Origin: Fimbriimonadia bacterium
GTDB lineage: Bacteria > Armatimonadota > Fimbriimonadia > Fimbriimonadales > GBS-DC
Length of the DNA stretch: 64,000 nt
Reading direction: 5' to 3'
NCBI GenBank assembly: GCA_026129765.1
Contig: JAHCHP010000004.1
Coordinates: 107,859-171,858 of the forward strand
This document shows, one piece after another, positions 36,517 through 46,740 of the stretch (its first letter is position 1; every line of letters starts with the position of its first letter). The position numbers and the translations under genes are program-made. The notes beneath the pieces are model-generated. The model searched no databases. It saw nothing but the letters and a program-made list of their open reading frames with translations, and was not told the DNA's origin.

Positions 36517-36604
36517 TCGCGAATGAATTCGCGCCGAAAAAACAGCAAAGTCGCCCTGCGACGACTAAATCGTCAAATGTAGGGGCAGACCTTTGTGTCT
36601 ACCC
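36517..36604 (+). repeat. Composite dispersed repeat (left of the IS4 relic)
   Basis: It holds the palindromic TCGCGAATGAATTCGCGCC module with CAGCAAAGTCGCCCT (36517-36577), then a GTAGGGGCAGACC...GTGTCTACCC hairpin module (36579-36604). The first module recurs at 38059-38118 and, degenerate, near 37968. Confidence 0.8.
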
Positions 36605-36695
36605 ATGTCCGTCAACTTAAGGCAAGCCATAAAGCCAATGGGAGCTTCCTGCAGTATAATAGAGTCTCTAATGGTATCCCCTGAGGAGGCTCCCT

Positions 36696-37394
36696 ATGTC
36701 AAGTATACCTCAACTATCTCAGTGTCTTCAGGGCGTGTTGGGTCCAACGGCTCAGCAAATCGCCCGAGAGACCCAGTGTGTCCAACGCCAGCGCAAGCTG
36801 GATGGGGCGACCCTCGTTCAAACCCTTGTGTTCCAGATGGATGGGACATCCAACCGCATCGCTAGATGAATTGGTCCAGACGGCGGCAACGATCAGGGTT
36901 CGATTGATAACAGCCGCGCGCGGCCGTCGGTTGCAGCAGGCGCAGGGCGGCCGACTGTCTGCAGCGCGTGCTTCAACACTCTTCAGGCGCACGCTGATGA
37001 CAGACGGACCCCAGTGCCACTCTTGGAACGCTTTGAAGGGTCTACTTATTGGATAGTACGGTGATCCCTCTGCCGGGCACTGATCGCTCAGTGGGCAGGC
37101 TGTGGGGCAGTGGGCGGAGTACGCCTACTAAGGTCGTGGCGCTCAGGAGTTGAATCGGGGGCGATGGACCTGGGGTTGCTCCCTGCCCGCGTGCACGATC
37201 GTGGCAGTGCCTTTCAACTTGAGCGTTGTTGCCCGTGGGGGCGTGCGGTTAGCGGATTTGGGGTTCTCTCAGTTGGTGGTTTTCCAAAACGGTAAGGTGG
37301 GGGCGGGCGGTTCTGGCCTCAATCAGTGCAAAGCGGGTTGCAAAGGTCTACGATGCCCAGGGACAGGAGCTTTGTTTAGGGGCATTGTTAGCCC
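36696..37394 (+). pseudogene. IS4-family transposase remnant, frameshifted and 3'-truncated
   Basis: An ATG behind TGAGGAGG opens an IS4-type N-terminus (SSIPQLSQCLQGVLGP, then CVQRQRKLDGATLVQTLV), broken near 36840. Its continuation is found in other frames: SLDELVQTAATI at about 36859, LLDSTVIPLPG at about 37047 (the region of the first DDE aspartate), SGAMDLGLLPARVHDRGSAF at about 37160, and AKVYDAQGQELCLGALLA up to about 37394. At least three frameshifts and an early end make it non-functional. It stops abruptly where acyl-CoA dehydrogenase sequence begins, so only about half of the transposase remains. The GTCAACTTAAGGC near 36608 may be near the original left end. Confidence 0.85.
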
Positions 37395-37943
37395 AACCAT
37401 GACGCCCTTCAGATCTATGGGGGCTACGGTTTCAGCGAGGAGTTTCCCATCGCCAGGCTGTACCGAGATACCCGCGTGAACAGGATTTACGAAGGCACCA
37501 ATGAAATCAACCGCCTCAACCTGATAGACCGACTGCTCTTCGCGATTCGCAAAGAAACGCTGCCATTAGATACAAGGTTTGATTCGTTCAACTTTGAAAC
37601 GCCTGACTTGGGAGTCCAAACTTTGCGTGGCGCGTCTTCTGCAGCGTTGACAAGGCTTTCTTCCGAAGTTGCCTTCCCACAAGCAATAGCGGAACCACTC
37701 GCCGATATGATGATCGAGCTTTACCTGCTCGACTCGTTGAACTATCGCGCAAAACTTACGCATCATCCCGCTCATCAAGCCGCCACTCGAATTTTGTTAG
37801 AGAACATACGCCGTCGTGCGATAGGTTGGCAGACCGATTTGTGTGAACTCTTACCTTCGGTTCCCAACGCGGGAAAGACATCCACTTCCTTGTCATCTCT
37901 TTATCAAGACTACTGGCAATCGTTCACATCGCCTGTGTTCTAA
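37395..37943 (+). pseudogene. Acyl-CoA dehydrogenase, orphan C-terminal fragment
   Basis: The frame from 37395 encodes the conserved acyl-CoA dehydrogenase C-terminal core (ALQIYGGYGFSEEFPIARLY, then RDTRVNRIYEGTNEINRL). A further 140 residues match the long C-terminal extension of some fatty-acid acyl-CoA dehydrogenases. A stop codon (37389-37391) and IS4 sequence lie directly upstream, and the first 400 or so residues of the enzyme are absent from the window. A GTG at 37476 could start a 155-residue product, but it would lack the flavin and substrate sites. It is best read as a relic left by a deletion involving the IS4 element. Confidence 0.85.
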
Positions 37944-37967
37944 GTTCTACTTGCTTGAATGACCGGG

Positions 37968-38021
37968 AATGAATTTGCGACGACGACCGGCAAGCGTAGG
38001 GGCAGACCTATGTGTCTGCCC
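37968..38021 (+). repeat. Dispersed repeat, degenerate plus hairpin module
   Basis: GGAATGAATTTGCGACGACG is a weakened copy of the GCGAATGAATTCGC module. The GTAGGGGCAGACCTATGTGT hairpin module ending CTGCCC follows at 37995-38021. Confidence 0.65.
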
Positions 38022-38058
38022 AAAAAAAATGACAAACGAGCCTGCTTTTTCTTGGCAA

Positions 38059-38177
38059 TCGCGAATGAATTCGCGCCGATAAAACAGCAAAGTCGCCCTT
38101 CAGCGACTCTATCGTCAAGTAGGCGCAAATCTGTGCGTCTGACCGATCAGAGGGCGCACACACAGGTGCGCCCCTAC
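38059..38177 (+). repeat. Composite dispersed repeat (right of the acyl-CoA dehydrogenase relic)
   Basis: It holds TCGCGAATGAATTCGCGCC and CAGCAAAGTCGCCCT (38059-38118), nearly identical to 36517-36577. GTAGGCGC...TGACCGATCAGAGGGCGC...GCGCCCCTAC follows (38119-38177). The second part matches 63876-63934 on the other strand. Its GGGCGCAC/GTGCGCCC stem could end transcription of the minus-strand lysK operon. Confidence 0.8.
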
Positions 38178-38184
38178 AAGCCTG

Positions 38185-40417
<2,233 letters not shown>

Positions 40418-40421
<4 letters not shown>

Positions 40422-40909
40422 TCTTCGCGAGGGTTGGGGTTCTCCAAAACGGCTTGGGTTTGCTCTTGTCGGTACTGTTCCAAGCGGTCTTGAAATGCGG
40501 GAAACTCATTTGCCAGAATAGCGGTTGCCAACAAGGCGGCGTTCACCGCGCCGGCGCGCCCAATCGCCAAGGTTCCAACAGGAATACCGGCAGGCATTTG
40601 CGCGATGGACAGCAGTGAATCGAACCCTTTCAACGCTTTCGATTCGACAGGCACGCCCAGCACTGGCAACGAAGTCTTCGCGGCGGTCATACCGGGCAAA
40701 TGCGCTGCTCCTCCCGCGCCCGCGATAATCACGCGCAAGCCTCTTTCGCGCGCCGAAGATGCATACTCGAACAGAAGATCGGGAGTCCGGTGCGCGGAGA
40801 CGACCCGCGTTTCATACGGCACACTTAGTTGCTCTAAGGTCTCCACCGCATGCTTCATAGTCTCCCAATCCGACTTGGAACCCATGATGACGCCGACCAA
40901 GGGGTTCAT
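40418..40909 (-). CDS. purE: N5-carboxyaminoimidazole ribonucleotide mutase
   Basis: This 163-residue class I PurE converts N5-CAIR to CAIR in purine synthesis. The substrate loop [10 protein letters not shown] and the catalytic segment [15 protein letters not shown] are present, as are [11 protein letters not shown] and the core [19 protein letters not shown]. The ATG at 40909 overlaps the icd stop (ATGA) and has GGGGGA upstream. An open frame runs further upstream inside icd but gives no PurE sequence. Its position between icd and lysJ, with overlaps on both sides, is unusual. purK is not in the window. Confidence 0.94.
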
Positions 40910-42300
40910 TCTTCCCCCTGCGCTTTCGAGAACATGGGGTTGCCTTCCTTGTCCTCGTTCAATCTCTGGATGGTAGTCCACTCCACGGAACTAGGCAACG
41001 CATTAAAGAACTGCTGTAGATCCTCTTCATGAAGCGGGGTTTCTGACAGATAACGCGCCCGATACCAGTTGACCAGATAGATAAAAGGCATCGAACCGGG
41101 GTAAACCTTCGTGCCACGATTGGAGATCATGGCAAGCGTCATCTTGCCGACCGTTTCTGGCAAGTGGGGCAACGAGTTCTCATGCACAAACAGGTCCACT
41201 CCCACCGTATGCCACCCTTGGGAATGGCTGTCGCGCGCTTCAGGCAACGGCAAGGGATTGATCTCCAGTTTCTCTTCAATGTTAGGAGATACAATAGTGG
41301 AGGGAATGCCCGAAATGATGGCGCGGGTGAATTCGCGAGTGGTCGCGTTCCCGCCCATATCGCGTGTTTTAATGCCCGAAACCAACGCATACCGAAGCGC
41401 GGTCTCAATACGCCCTGCATGCCCGTTCAGACCGATATGCCGCAACATTTGAATGGCGGAGAGCAATATCGCGGTGGGGTTCGCGATGCCCTGTCCCGCG
41501 ATGTCAGGCGCGGAGCCATGCACCGCCTCAAAGACCGCGCAGCCGTCGCCGATGTTGCCGCCCGGCGCGACCCCTAAGCCGCCTACCAAACCGGCGCATA
41601 AATCGCTCACAATATCTCCGTACAGGTTGGGCAAGATCATCACATCGAACTGTTCGGGGCGGATGACCAACTGCATGCAGGCATTGTCGATGAGAATGTC
41701 GTCCGATTGCAAATCGGGGTAATGCTGCGCCGCTTCCCGGAAACATTCCAGGAAGAGACCGTCGGTGATTTTATGGATGTTCGCCTTATGCACACAGGTC
41801 ACACGTTTACGTCCCTGCGCCCTTGCGATGGCAAAAGCATAGTTTATCACTGCCAGTGAGCCGGGGCGCGTGATGACTTTGAGGCATTGCGCCACATCAG
41901 GGGTCTGCCAATGCTCAACGCCCGCATAGGTATCCTCAATGTTTTCCCGCACCAATAGCAGGTCAACGTTGTCATAGCGCGACCGAACGCCCGGCAGCGA
42001 TTTCGCGGGGCGAACATTAGCGAAAAGGTCCAGTGTTTTGCGAATGGTGACATTGACGCTCTTATGTCCCGTTCCAGAGGGCGTGGTGGTGGGACCTTTC
42101 AGGGCGATTTTGTTGCGGCTGATTTTCTCAACGGTCTCTTTCGGCAAAGGTGTGCCATGTTTTTCCGCACAAGCCAAGCCCGCCTCCGCTTCCTCCCATT
42201 GAACCGGCACATGCGCCGCCTCAAATATCTCAACAACGGCTTCAGTGATTTCCGGTCCGATGCCGTCCCCTCGAATCAGTGTGATTGTTTGCGTATCCAT
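40906..42300 (-). CDS. icd: NADP-type isocitrate dehydrogenase (Thermus-like)
   Basis: This 464-residue beta-decarboxylating dehydrogenase has GDGIGPEI at the N-terminus, substrate-site [29 protein letters not shown], the metal/cofactor loop [11 protein letters not shown], and [12 protein letters not shown]. The 130-residue C-terminal extension ending [12 protein letters not shown] closely resembles the extra domain of Thermus isocitrate dehydrogenase. The phosphorylatable-type Ser is in SGTGHKSVN. It makes 2-oxoglutarate, the precursor of the alpha-aminoadipate lysine route whose genes follow. Homoisocitrate dehydrogenase is less likely because of the long C-terminus. It has its own near-leaderless promoter. 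Confidence 0.9.
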   Translation of the reverse strand: MDTQTITLIRGDGIGPEITEAVVEIFEAAHVPVQWEEAEAGLACAEKHGTPLPKETVEKISRNKIALKGPTTTPSGTGHKSVNVTIRKTLDLFANVRPAKSLPGVRSRYDNVDLLLVRENIEDTYAGVEHWQTPDVAQCLKVITRPGSLAVINYAFAIARAQGRKRVTCVHKANIHKITDGLFLECFREAAQHYPDLQSDDILIDNACMQLVIRPEQFDVMILPNLYGDIVSDLCAGLVGGLGVAPGGNIGDGCAVFEAVHGSAPDIAGQGIANPTAILLSAIQMLRHIGLNGHAGRIETALRYALVSGIKTRDMGGNATTREFTRAIISGIPSTIVSPNIEEKLEINPLPLPEARDSHSQGWHTVGVDLFVHENSLPHLPETVGKMTLAMISNRGTKVYPGSMPFIYLVNWYRARYLSETPLHEEDLQQFFNALPSSVEWTTIQRLNEDKEGNPMFSKAQGEE

Positions 42301-42310
42301 CGATACATGA

Positions 42311-42338
42311 ATTATAGCCGATGGGGTTGCAAACGCAA
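42311..42338 (-). promoter_or_regulatory. icd promoter, near-leaderless
   Basis: On the minus strand TTGCGT (42338-42333) and TATAAT (42316-42311) are separated by 16 bases. The icd ATG begins at 42300, only ten bases after the -10 box, leaving a leader of about four bases at most. This overlaps the divergent promoter of the darG side. Confidence 0.7.
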
Positions 42339-42353
42339 TATTCCCGGTATAAT
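42327..42353 (+). promoter_or_regulatory. Promoter of the darT relic/darG unit
   Basis: TTGCAA (42327-42332) and a perfect TATAAT (42348-42353) are 15 bases apart. The expected start near 42360 would precede the GAGGAG-TTG of the darT vestige at 42386 and the darG ATG at 42442. Confidence 0.6.
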
Positions 42354-42385
42354 AAACCTTATTCTGACTGCAGCGAGGAGAACGA

Positions 42386-42427
42386 TTGACTCGTATTTAT
42401 CATATTGCACACAATAGGACGCTTTGA
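42386..42427 (+). pseudogene. Vestigial darT start (13 codons)
   Basis: A TTG at 42386 with GAGGAG six bases upstream opens a frame reading TRIYHIAHNRTL and then a TGA at 42425. The IYHIxH pattern resembles the N-terminus of DarT DNA ADP-ribosyltransferases as I remember it (IYHxTHxxNL). A darT gene of about 210 codons normally sits immediately upstream of darG. Only this start remains, between the promoter and darG. It may be a deletion relic or a short leader peptide for darG translation. The identification rests on a very short match. Confidence 0.45.
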
Positions 42428-42441
42428 AGGCGCAATAGGCG

Positions 42442-43473
42442 ATGATAGAGTTTGTAAAGGGTAATCTTTTGGAAGCAGAAACCGAAGCCTTGGTCAACAC
42501 CGTCAACACGGTGGGGATCATGGGCAAAGGCATCGCGCTGCAATTCAAACAAGCCTACCCAAAGAACTTTCAGGCTTATCGGCGCGCTTGCGAGAGCGGT
42601 GAGGTTCAGCCGGGCAAAGTCTTCATCGTGCCGACAGGTCTGAAACAACCGCGTTTCATTATCAATTTCCCGACCAAGCGACACTGGCGTGAAAGCTCTC
42701 GCTTAGAAGACATTCAGACCGGCTTAAAAGACCTAATCGATCAAGTTAAACATTTCAACATTCGTTCCATCGCGCTGCCACCCTTAGGATGTGGAAATGG
42801 AGGATTGGATTGGTCAGAGGTCAAGCCGTTAATGCAGCAGGCATTATCTGAGCTAACAGACATAAAGATTTTGATCTTCATGCCCCAAAGCGGGCCTTCA
42901 GCCAATCAAATGAAGGTCAACTCACAAAAACCTAATATGACCGCTGTTCGCGCCGCCTTGATTGCCATGATGGACGCCTACAGCGTTCCGGGATATGAAT
43001 TCACCAAACTGGAAGCGCAAAAGTTGGCTTACTTCCTTCAAACGACGGGGGAACCGCTTCATCTTGACTTTCAGAAACACCTGTACGGTCCTTACGCGGA
43101 AACATTAAATCACGTTCTACAAGGAATGGAAGGGCATTTTATTCAAGGGTATGGCGACCGCAAGCAACGATCTGCGATACGCCTTAAGCCGGGAGCAGCA
43201 ACTGAAGCCTCGCTCTTTCTCCAAGACAATCCAGAAACATTCTATCGGGTGGAAAGGGTTTGCGACTTGATAGAGAATTTTGAGACGCCGCATAGCCTCG
43301 AACTGTTAGCAACCGTACATTGGATCGCGACTAAAGAAGATTGTCAAGCGCGCGAGGATGTCCAATCTGCCATCCAGAGGCTTCAAAACTGGAATGAAAG
43401 AAAAAGGAAAGAGTTCCAGCCAGCCCATATCCAAATTGCTTGGACTCGCTTGAAAGAGCAAGGGTGGATTTAA
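42442..43473 (+). CDS. darG: DarG-type DNA ADP-ribosyl glycohydrolase antitoxin
   Basis: This 343-residue protein has an N-terminal macro domain (about 1-155) with the ADP-ribose loops VNTVNTVGIMGKGIAL and LPPLGCGNGGLDW. INFPTKRHWRESSRLEDI contains the lysine (Lys79) at the position used for catalysis in DarG. The C-terminal half (about 165-343; YEFTKLEAQKLAYFLQTTG, HLYGPYAETLNHVL) corresponds to the toxin-binding part. DarG removes ADP-ribose that DarT places on thymidine in DNA and also binds DarT. No complete darT is present, so this is an orphan antitoxin. The frame is intact, so it appears to be still maintained. The ribosome site is weak (GAAGGCG). Confidence 0.88.
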   Translation: MIEFVKGNLLEAETEALVNTVNTVGIMGKGIALQFKQAYPKNFQAYRRACESGEVQPGKVFIVPTGLKQPRFIINFPTKRHWRESSRLEDIQTGLKDLIDQVKHFNIRSIALPPLGCGNGGLDWSEVKPLMQQALSELTDIKILIFMPQSGPSANQMKVNSQKPNMTAVRAALIAMMDAYSVPGYEFTKLEAQKLAYFLQTTGEPLHLDFQKHLYGPYAETLNHVLQGMEGHFIQGYGDRKQRSAIRLKPGAATEASLFLQDNPETFYRVERVCDLIENFETPHSLELLATVHWIATKEDCQAREDVQSAIQRLQNWNERKRKEFQPAHIQIAWTRLKEQGWI

Positions 43474-43549
43474 TAATATGCAAGCGCAGTTAAAGTGCAT
43501 CAACTCCTCAACCACCCTTATAGCGAAAATCTGTCATAATCATGAGGAG

Positions 43550-44410
43550 ATGACCTTAGCCTTCAGAAATCTGCGTCTCTTTTTAGAAGCGATCAAATTC
43601 GAGCATACCGTGTTTGCGATGCCCTTCGCCTTGATGGGCATGCTCTATGCAGCGCAAGGACTGCCCTCCTGGAGCGTTTTCGGTTGGATACTGGTCGCTA
43701 TGGTGGGCGCGCGAACGGCAGCGATGGCATTCAATCGGATAGCGGATCGGGATGTCGACGCCTTAAACCCGAGAACTCGAAGCCGCGCCCTGCCTGCGGG
43801 GTTGCTCTCATTGAACCAGATGACCCTCTATATGCTGCTCGCCATCGCGCTGTTTATTGCGGCAGCGTGGCAGCTCAATCCCTTATGCGGTTGGCTCAGT
43901 CCGATAGCATTGGCAATCATTCTCGGCTACTCTTACACCAAACGCTTCACCGCCTTGTCCCATCTGTGGTTAGGATTCTCGCTGGGAATTGCGCCGACCG
44001 CCGCTTGGATCGCAGTGCGTGGAACATTGGATTGGCAGCCGCTCTTTCTCACCCTCGCTGTGACCTGCTGGGTGGCAGGGTTCGACATCCTCTACAGCCT
44101 GCAAGATTACGAATTTGATACGCAAAACCGGTTGCGGAGCATGCCGCAGACGCTGGGCAAGGCGCGCGCCATTGTTGTATCGCGAGGATTGCACGCGCTG
44201 TGTGTTCTCAGCCTCTTTGCTGCGGGGATCGCGCTTCAAACGGGATGGCTCTATTTTGTGGGAGTCGCGCTGACAGCCGTTGCCTTAATCTATGAACAAT
44301 CGCTTGTTTCCGCAGACGATTTAAGCCGGTTGAATGTCGCTTTCTTTACAATGAACGGTTTCGTCAGCCTGGGCTTGGCGTCGTTCGCCTTTTTGGATTG
44401 GTTGCTATGA
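43550..44410 (+). CDS. mqnP: UbiA-type prenyltransferase of menaquinone synthesis
   Basis: This 286-residue integral membrane prenyltransferase has two Asp-rich motifs (NRIADRDVDALNPRT and YSLQDYEFDTQNRLRSMP) and about eight membrane helices. Its stop overlaps mqnA, which supports the futalosine-route enzyme MqnP rather than UbiA of ubiquinone synthesis. The ATG at 43550 is chosen because FEHTVFAMPFALMGM then lies at the usual distance from the N-terminus. An ATG at 43478 would add 24 atypical residues. CATAAT at 43535-43540 is ten bases upstream, so a leaderless transcript is possible. Confidence 0.88.
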   Translation: MTLAFRNLRLFLEAIKFEHTVFAMPFALMGMLYAAQGLPSWSVFGWILVAMVGARTAAMAFNRIADRDVDALNPRTRSRALPAGLLSLNQMTLYMLLAIALFIAAAWQLNPLCGWLSPIALAIILGYSYTKRFTALSHLWLGFSLGIAPTAAWIAVRGTLDWQPLFLTLAVTCWVAGFDILYSLQDYEFDTQNRLRSMPQTLGKARAIVVSRGLHALCVLSLFAAGIALQTGWLYFVGVALTAVALIYEQSLVSADDLSRLNVAFFTMNGFVSLGLASFAFLDWLL

Positions 44411-45177
44411 AAAGACCTATTATCGGCTGTGTGCCTTATATCAACGCTGCACCTTTAGCGCGCTGGTTTGAGACCGCGGAGGGAGAAACCGCCGCTGAGA
44501 TTCGTTATGCCGCGCCCTCTCTTTTGGCGGAATGGCTGGAAAAACGGGAAGTCGAAGTCGCCTTAGTCTCATCGGTCGAATCGTTCCGGCGTGAAGAAAC
44601 GATCATCATTCCCAATATCGCCATCGCTTCTGAACGAGAGGTCTTGAGTGTTCGATTGTTCAGCAAAAAGCCGTTTGACCAAATCCAGTCGGTCGCTCTG
44701 GATACCAGTTCGCTGACCTCTTCCGCCTTAACGCGCGCTATTCTGCGGGAGCGGTTTGGCTTACTGCCGGAATACCACTCGATGCCTCCCGATTTGCGCT
44801 CCATGTTAGCGCTGCATGACGCCTGCCTGCTGATTGGCGACAAGGGGATGACCTCAAATGATCATGGCTTATACACGCTGGATTTAGGCGGCGCATGGCA
44901 TGAGTGGACTCAGTTACCCTTTGTGTGGGCGGTTTGGCTGGCAAACCCGGAAAGTGATGTAGAATACTTGGCGCGCGCGCTGCACCATGCCAAAGCGTAT
45001 GGATTGGCGAATTTAGACGCGCTGGTAGAGTCCGAATCGGCGCGGGCGGGGATTGAGCGCGATTTGTGTGACCGCTACCTGCGCTCCATTATGAACTACG
45101 ACCTCACCGCCCGCCACTTAGAGGCTATGGAACGCTTCCGCCCTTTCGTTCAACAGGACAGAAGCCCTCACTCCTAA
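44407..45177 (+). CDS. mqnA: Chorismate dehydratase
   Basis: This 256-residue periplasmic-binding-protein-like enzyme makes 3-[(1-carboxyvinyl)oxy]benzoate from chorismate, the entry to the futalosine menaquinone pathway. Diagnostic parts are GCVPYINAAPLARWF at the N-terminus, EVEVALVSSVESFR, LDTSSLTSSALTRAIL and IGDKGM. The ATG overlaps the mqnP stop (ATGA). The other pathway genes (mqnB, C, D, E) are not in the window. Confidence 0.93.
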   Translation: MKRPIIGCVPYINAAPLARWFETAEGETAAEIRYAAPSLLAEWLEKREVEVALVSSVESFRREETIIIPNIAIASEREVLSVRLFSKKPFDQIQSVALDTSSLTSSALTRAILRERFGLLPEYHSMPPDLRSMLALHDACLLIGDKGMTSNDHGLYTLDLGGAWHEWTQLPFVWAVWLANPESDVEYLARALHHAKAYGLANLDALVESESARAGIERDLCDRYLRSIMNYDLTARHLEAMERFRPFVQQDRSPHS

Positions 45178-45199
45178 AACGTTTCTCGTTGCGCGCAGG

Positions 45200-45205
45200 T
45201 ATAAT
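45200..45205 (+). promoter_or_regulatory. Putative -10 box before the small coiled-coil gene
   Basis: TATAAT lies 24 bases before the ATG at 45229, with AAGGAAT as ribosome site in between. No clear -35 box is seen. Confidence 0.45.
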
Positions 45206-45228
45206 CTTGCAGGGGGAATGAATAAGGA

Positions 45229-45534
45229 ATGGATGAGGGAATTATCGCTTTAGTGGCGATTTGTTTGATTTTTGGACCAGGACTCTTAGCCGTTTGGAGC
45301 CGTCATAAACAAAAACTTTTGGAACTGGAAATTCAGCGCGAACAGGCGCGCGGATTGGCAAGCAGCAGCAACATAGAGTTGGAAACACTCAAACAAGAAT
45401 TGGCAGAGTTGAGGCGCACAACCACGGAATATGATTTGAGCATCGATTCGCACCTGCAGCAAATGAAGCAGCGGATCGAGTTTTTAGAGCAGCGAACGCA
45501 TGAAATGGAGTCGCAGCAGCATATTCGCGGTTGA
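45229..45534 (+). CDS. Small membrane protein with coiled coil
   Basis: This 101-residue protein has one N-terminal membrane helix (IIALVAICLIFGPGLLAVW). A basic turn (SRHKQK) and a long charged coiled coil (about 30-98) follow. The topology is like that of PspB-type phage-shock proteins or similar small envelope-stress proteins, but the sequence is not close enough to assign it. It has its own -10 box and a clear ribosome site (AAGGAAT). Its stop abuts the convergent folB stop. Confidence 0.72.
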   Translation: MDEGIIALVAICLIFGPGLLAVWSRHKQKLLELEIQREQARGLASSSNIELETLKQELAELRRTTTEYDLSIDSHLQQMKQRIEFLEQRTHEMESQQHIRG

Positions 45535-45921
45535 TCAAAGCCTGTCTATTGAATCACGGCGGCGTGTCATCTCCACGCCTGCCGACTCGATGATCGCGCC
45601 CGCAGGGGGCAATCGTTTGCTTACGCGCAGGTGAACCGTTTGCGCGAGGGAATATGCCTTGAGCAATTCTGACGCCATGGTTTCCGCCAGCGCCTCCATC
45701 AACCGGAACTGCCGGGAGGTTCCCACCCGCAAGACCAATTGGGTCACCTCCGCATAATTGATCGTATCCGTGAGCGCATCGGTCTGCCCCGCTTTTCGCA
45801 AGTCCGCTTCCAACACCACATCTACCACATAGCGATGTCCAATCGCTTGCTCTTCATCGGAAGCGCCGTGATAGCCGTAAAACTCGATACCCGTAATCAC
45901 AATTCGATCTAATGAGCTCAT
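45535..45921 (-). CDS. folB: Dihydroneopterin aldolase
   Basis: This 128-residue FolB converts dihydroneopterin to 6-hydroxymethyl-dihydropterin in folate synthesis. GIEFYGYHGASDEEQAIGHR at the N-terminus carries the pterin-binding Glu and the conserved G-H. INYAEVTQLV and the Lys-containing LRVSKRLPP are also family hallmarks. The ATG at 45921 overlaps the stop of the PIG-L gene (ATGA) and gives the standard length. An open frame upstream inside that gene is not part of it. Its protein partners folP and folK are absent here. Confidence 0.93.
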   Translation of the reverse strand: MSSLDRIVITGIEFYGYHGASDEEQAIGHRYVVDVVLEADLRKAGQTDALTDTINYAEVTQLVLRVGTSRQFRLMEALAETMASELLKAYSLAQTVHLRVSKRLPPAGAIIESAGVEMTRRRDSIDRL

Positions 45922-46673
45922 GGGGTTTCTTCCCTCAATGCCTCCACCCGCTGCCCGTTCAGTTTGCGCAAATTGCTGAAGTTGAACTGCGCTGCCCGCT
46001 CGCTGATACCTTGGCTCTGGTGCGCCATCAATGCCTGACGTTTCGCTTCCAAAACCGGCTCGACATTGATGGCGGTGTTGGGGCGGCGGGAATGGAAAAA
46101 GTAAAGCGCGGGGCGGTCTGACATAAGCGAACGCCAATAATCTTGCACTACTCCCCCGGTGCCTTCATGGTCAGGATGGAGGTAGGGCAATTGCCAATAG
46201 CGCGGATCAAACGTGAAAACGACTTCGGGTTTCACTTGTTGCCATACTTCATCGATCTTCTCGCGCAATCGCGCCTTATCCTTCGCCGATTCGCGGTCGG
46301 GCAGCCCAAAAAAGAAAATCTCTTCATAGCCTATGACTGCGCCTGCTTCTTCCTGTTCCATCCGACGCGTCGCCGCTAAATTGGGGCTGTTGACTTTGTT
46401 GGGACCTTTCTCACCATCGGTCGCGATCACGACATACACCTTTGCGCCCTGCTCAGTCAAGCGTTTCAGCGTGCCGGCGATGTACCATTCCACATCGTCG
46501 GGATGAGCGGCGATCACCAACGCGCGCTTCGAGTTCTGGATCAATGTTTCCCCGCGCCGCAAGGCTTCCGCATCGGAAACCGTGAAGGTGGTTCGCATAA
46601 AGAACCATGTGCCTAATCCCACCATCCCACCGCCCAATGCGACCTTCCTTAACCGCGACCAAAACCGCTTCAT
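45918..46673 (-). CDS. Membrane-anchored PIG-L family deacetylase
   Basis: This 251-residue protein has an N-terminal hydrophobic anchor (about 10-27). The LmbE/PIG-L zinc site follows, with AHPDDVEWYIAGTLKRL (metal ligands and catalytic Asp) and the third ligand in LHPDHEGTG. The family removes N-acetyl groups from GlcNAc-type substrates; the substrate here is unknown. It overlaps folB by four bases and is divergent from the YcaQ gene. A second PIG-L protein is encoded at 51634. Confidence 0.88.
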   Translation of the reverse strand: MKRFWSRLRKVALGGGMVGLGTWFFMRTTFTVSDAEALRRGETLIQNSKRALVIAAHPDDVEWYIAGTLKRLTEQGAKVYVVIATDGEKGPNKVNSPNLAATRRMEQEEAGAVIGYEEIFFFGLPDRESAKDKARLREKIDEVWQQVKPEVVFTFDPRYWQLPYLHPDHEGTGGVVQDYWRSLMSDRPALYFFHSRRPNTAINVEPVLEAKRQALMAHQSQGISERAAQFNFSNLRKLNGQRVEALREETP

Positions 46674-46692
46674 TGCCCTGCTGGTGATCTCC

Positions 46693-46722
46693 TTGATTGG
46701 CGCATATCGGGTACATTATAGC
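46693..46722 (+). promoter_or_regulatory. Putative promoter of the YcaQ-type gene
   Basis: TTGATT (46693-46698) and TATAGC (46717-46722) are 18 bases apart. The ATG at 46741 follows 18 bases later with no Shine-Dalgarno, giving a very short leader. Confidence 0.45.
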
Positions 46723-46740
46723 ACACCGAGTGCTAAAGAC

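Noticed and set aside
36593..37479. Several small plus-strand frames of 60-110 residues
   Set aside because: They are pieces of one frameshifted IS4 transposase, not separate genes.
41111..41722. Plus-strand frames across icd
   Set aside because: These are antisense shadows of a highly conserved enzyme gene.
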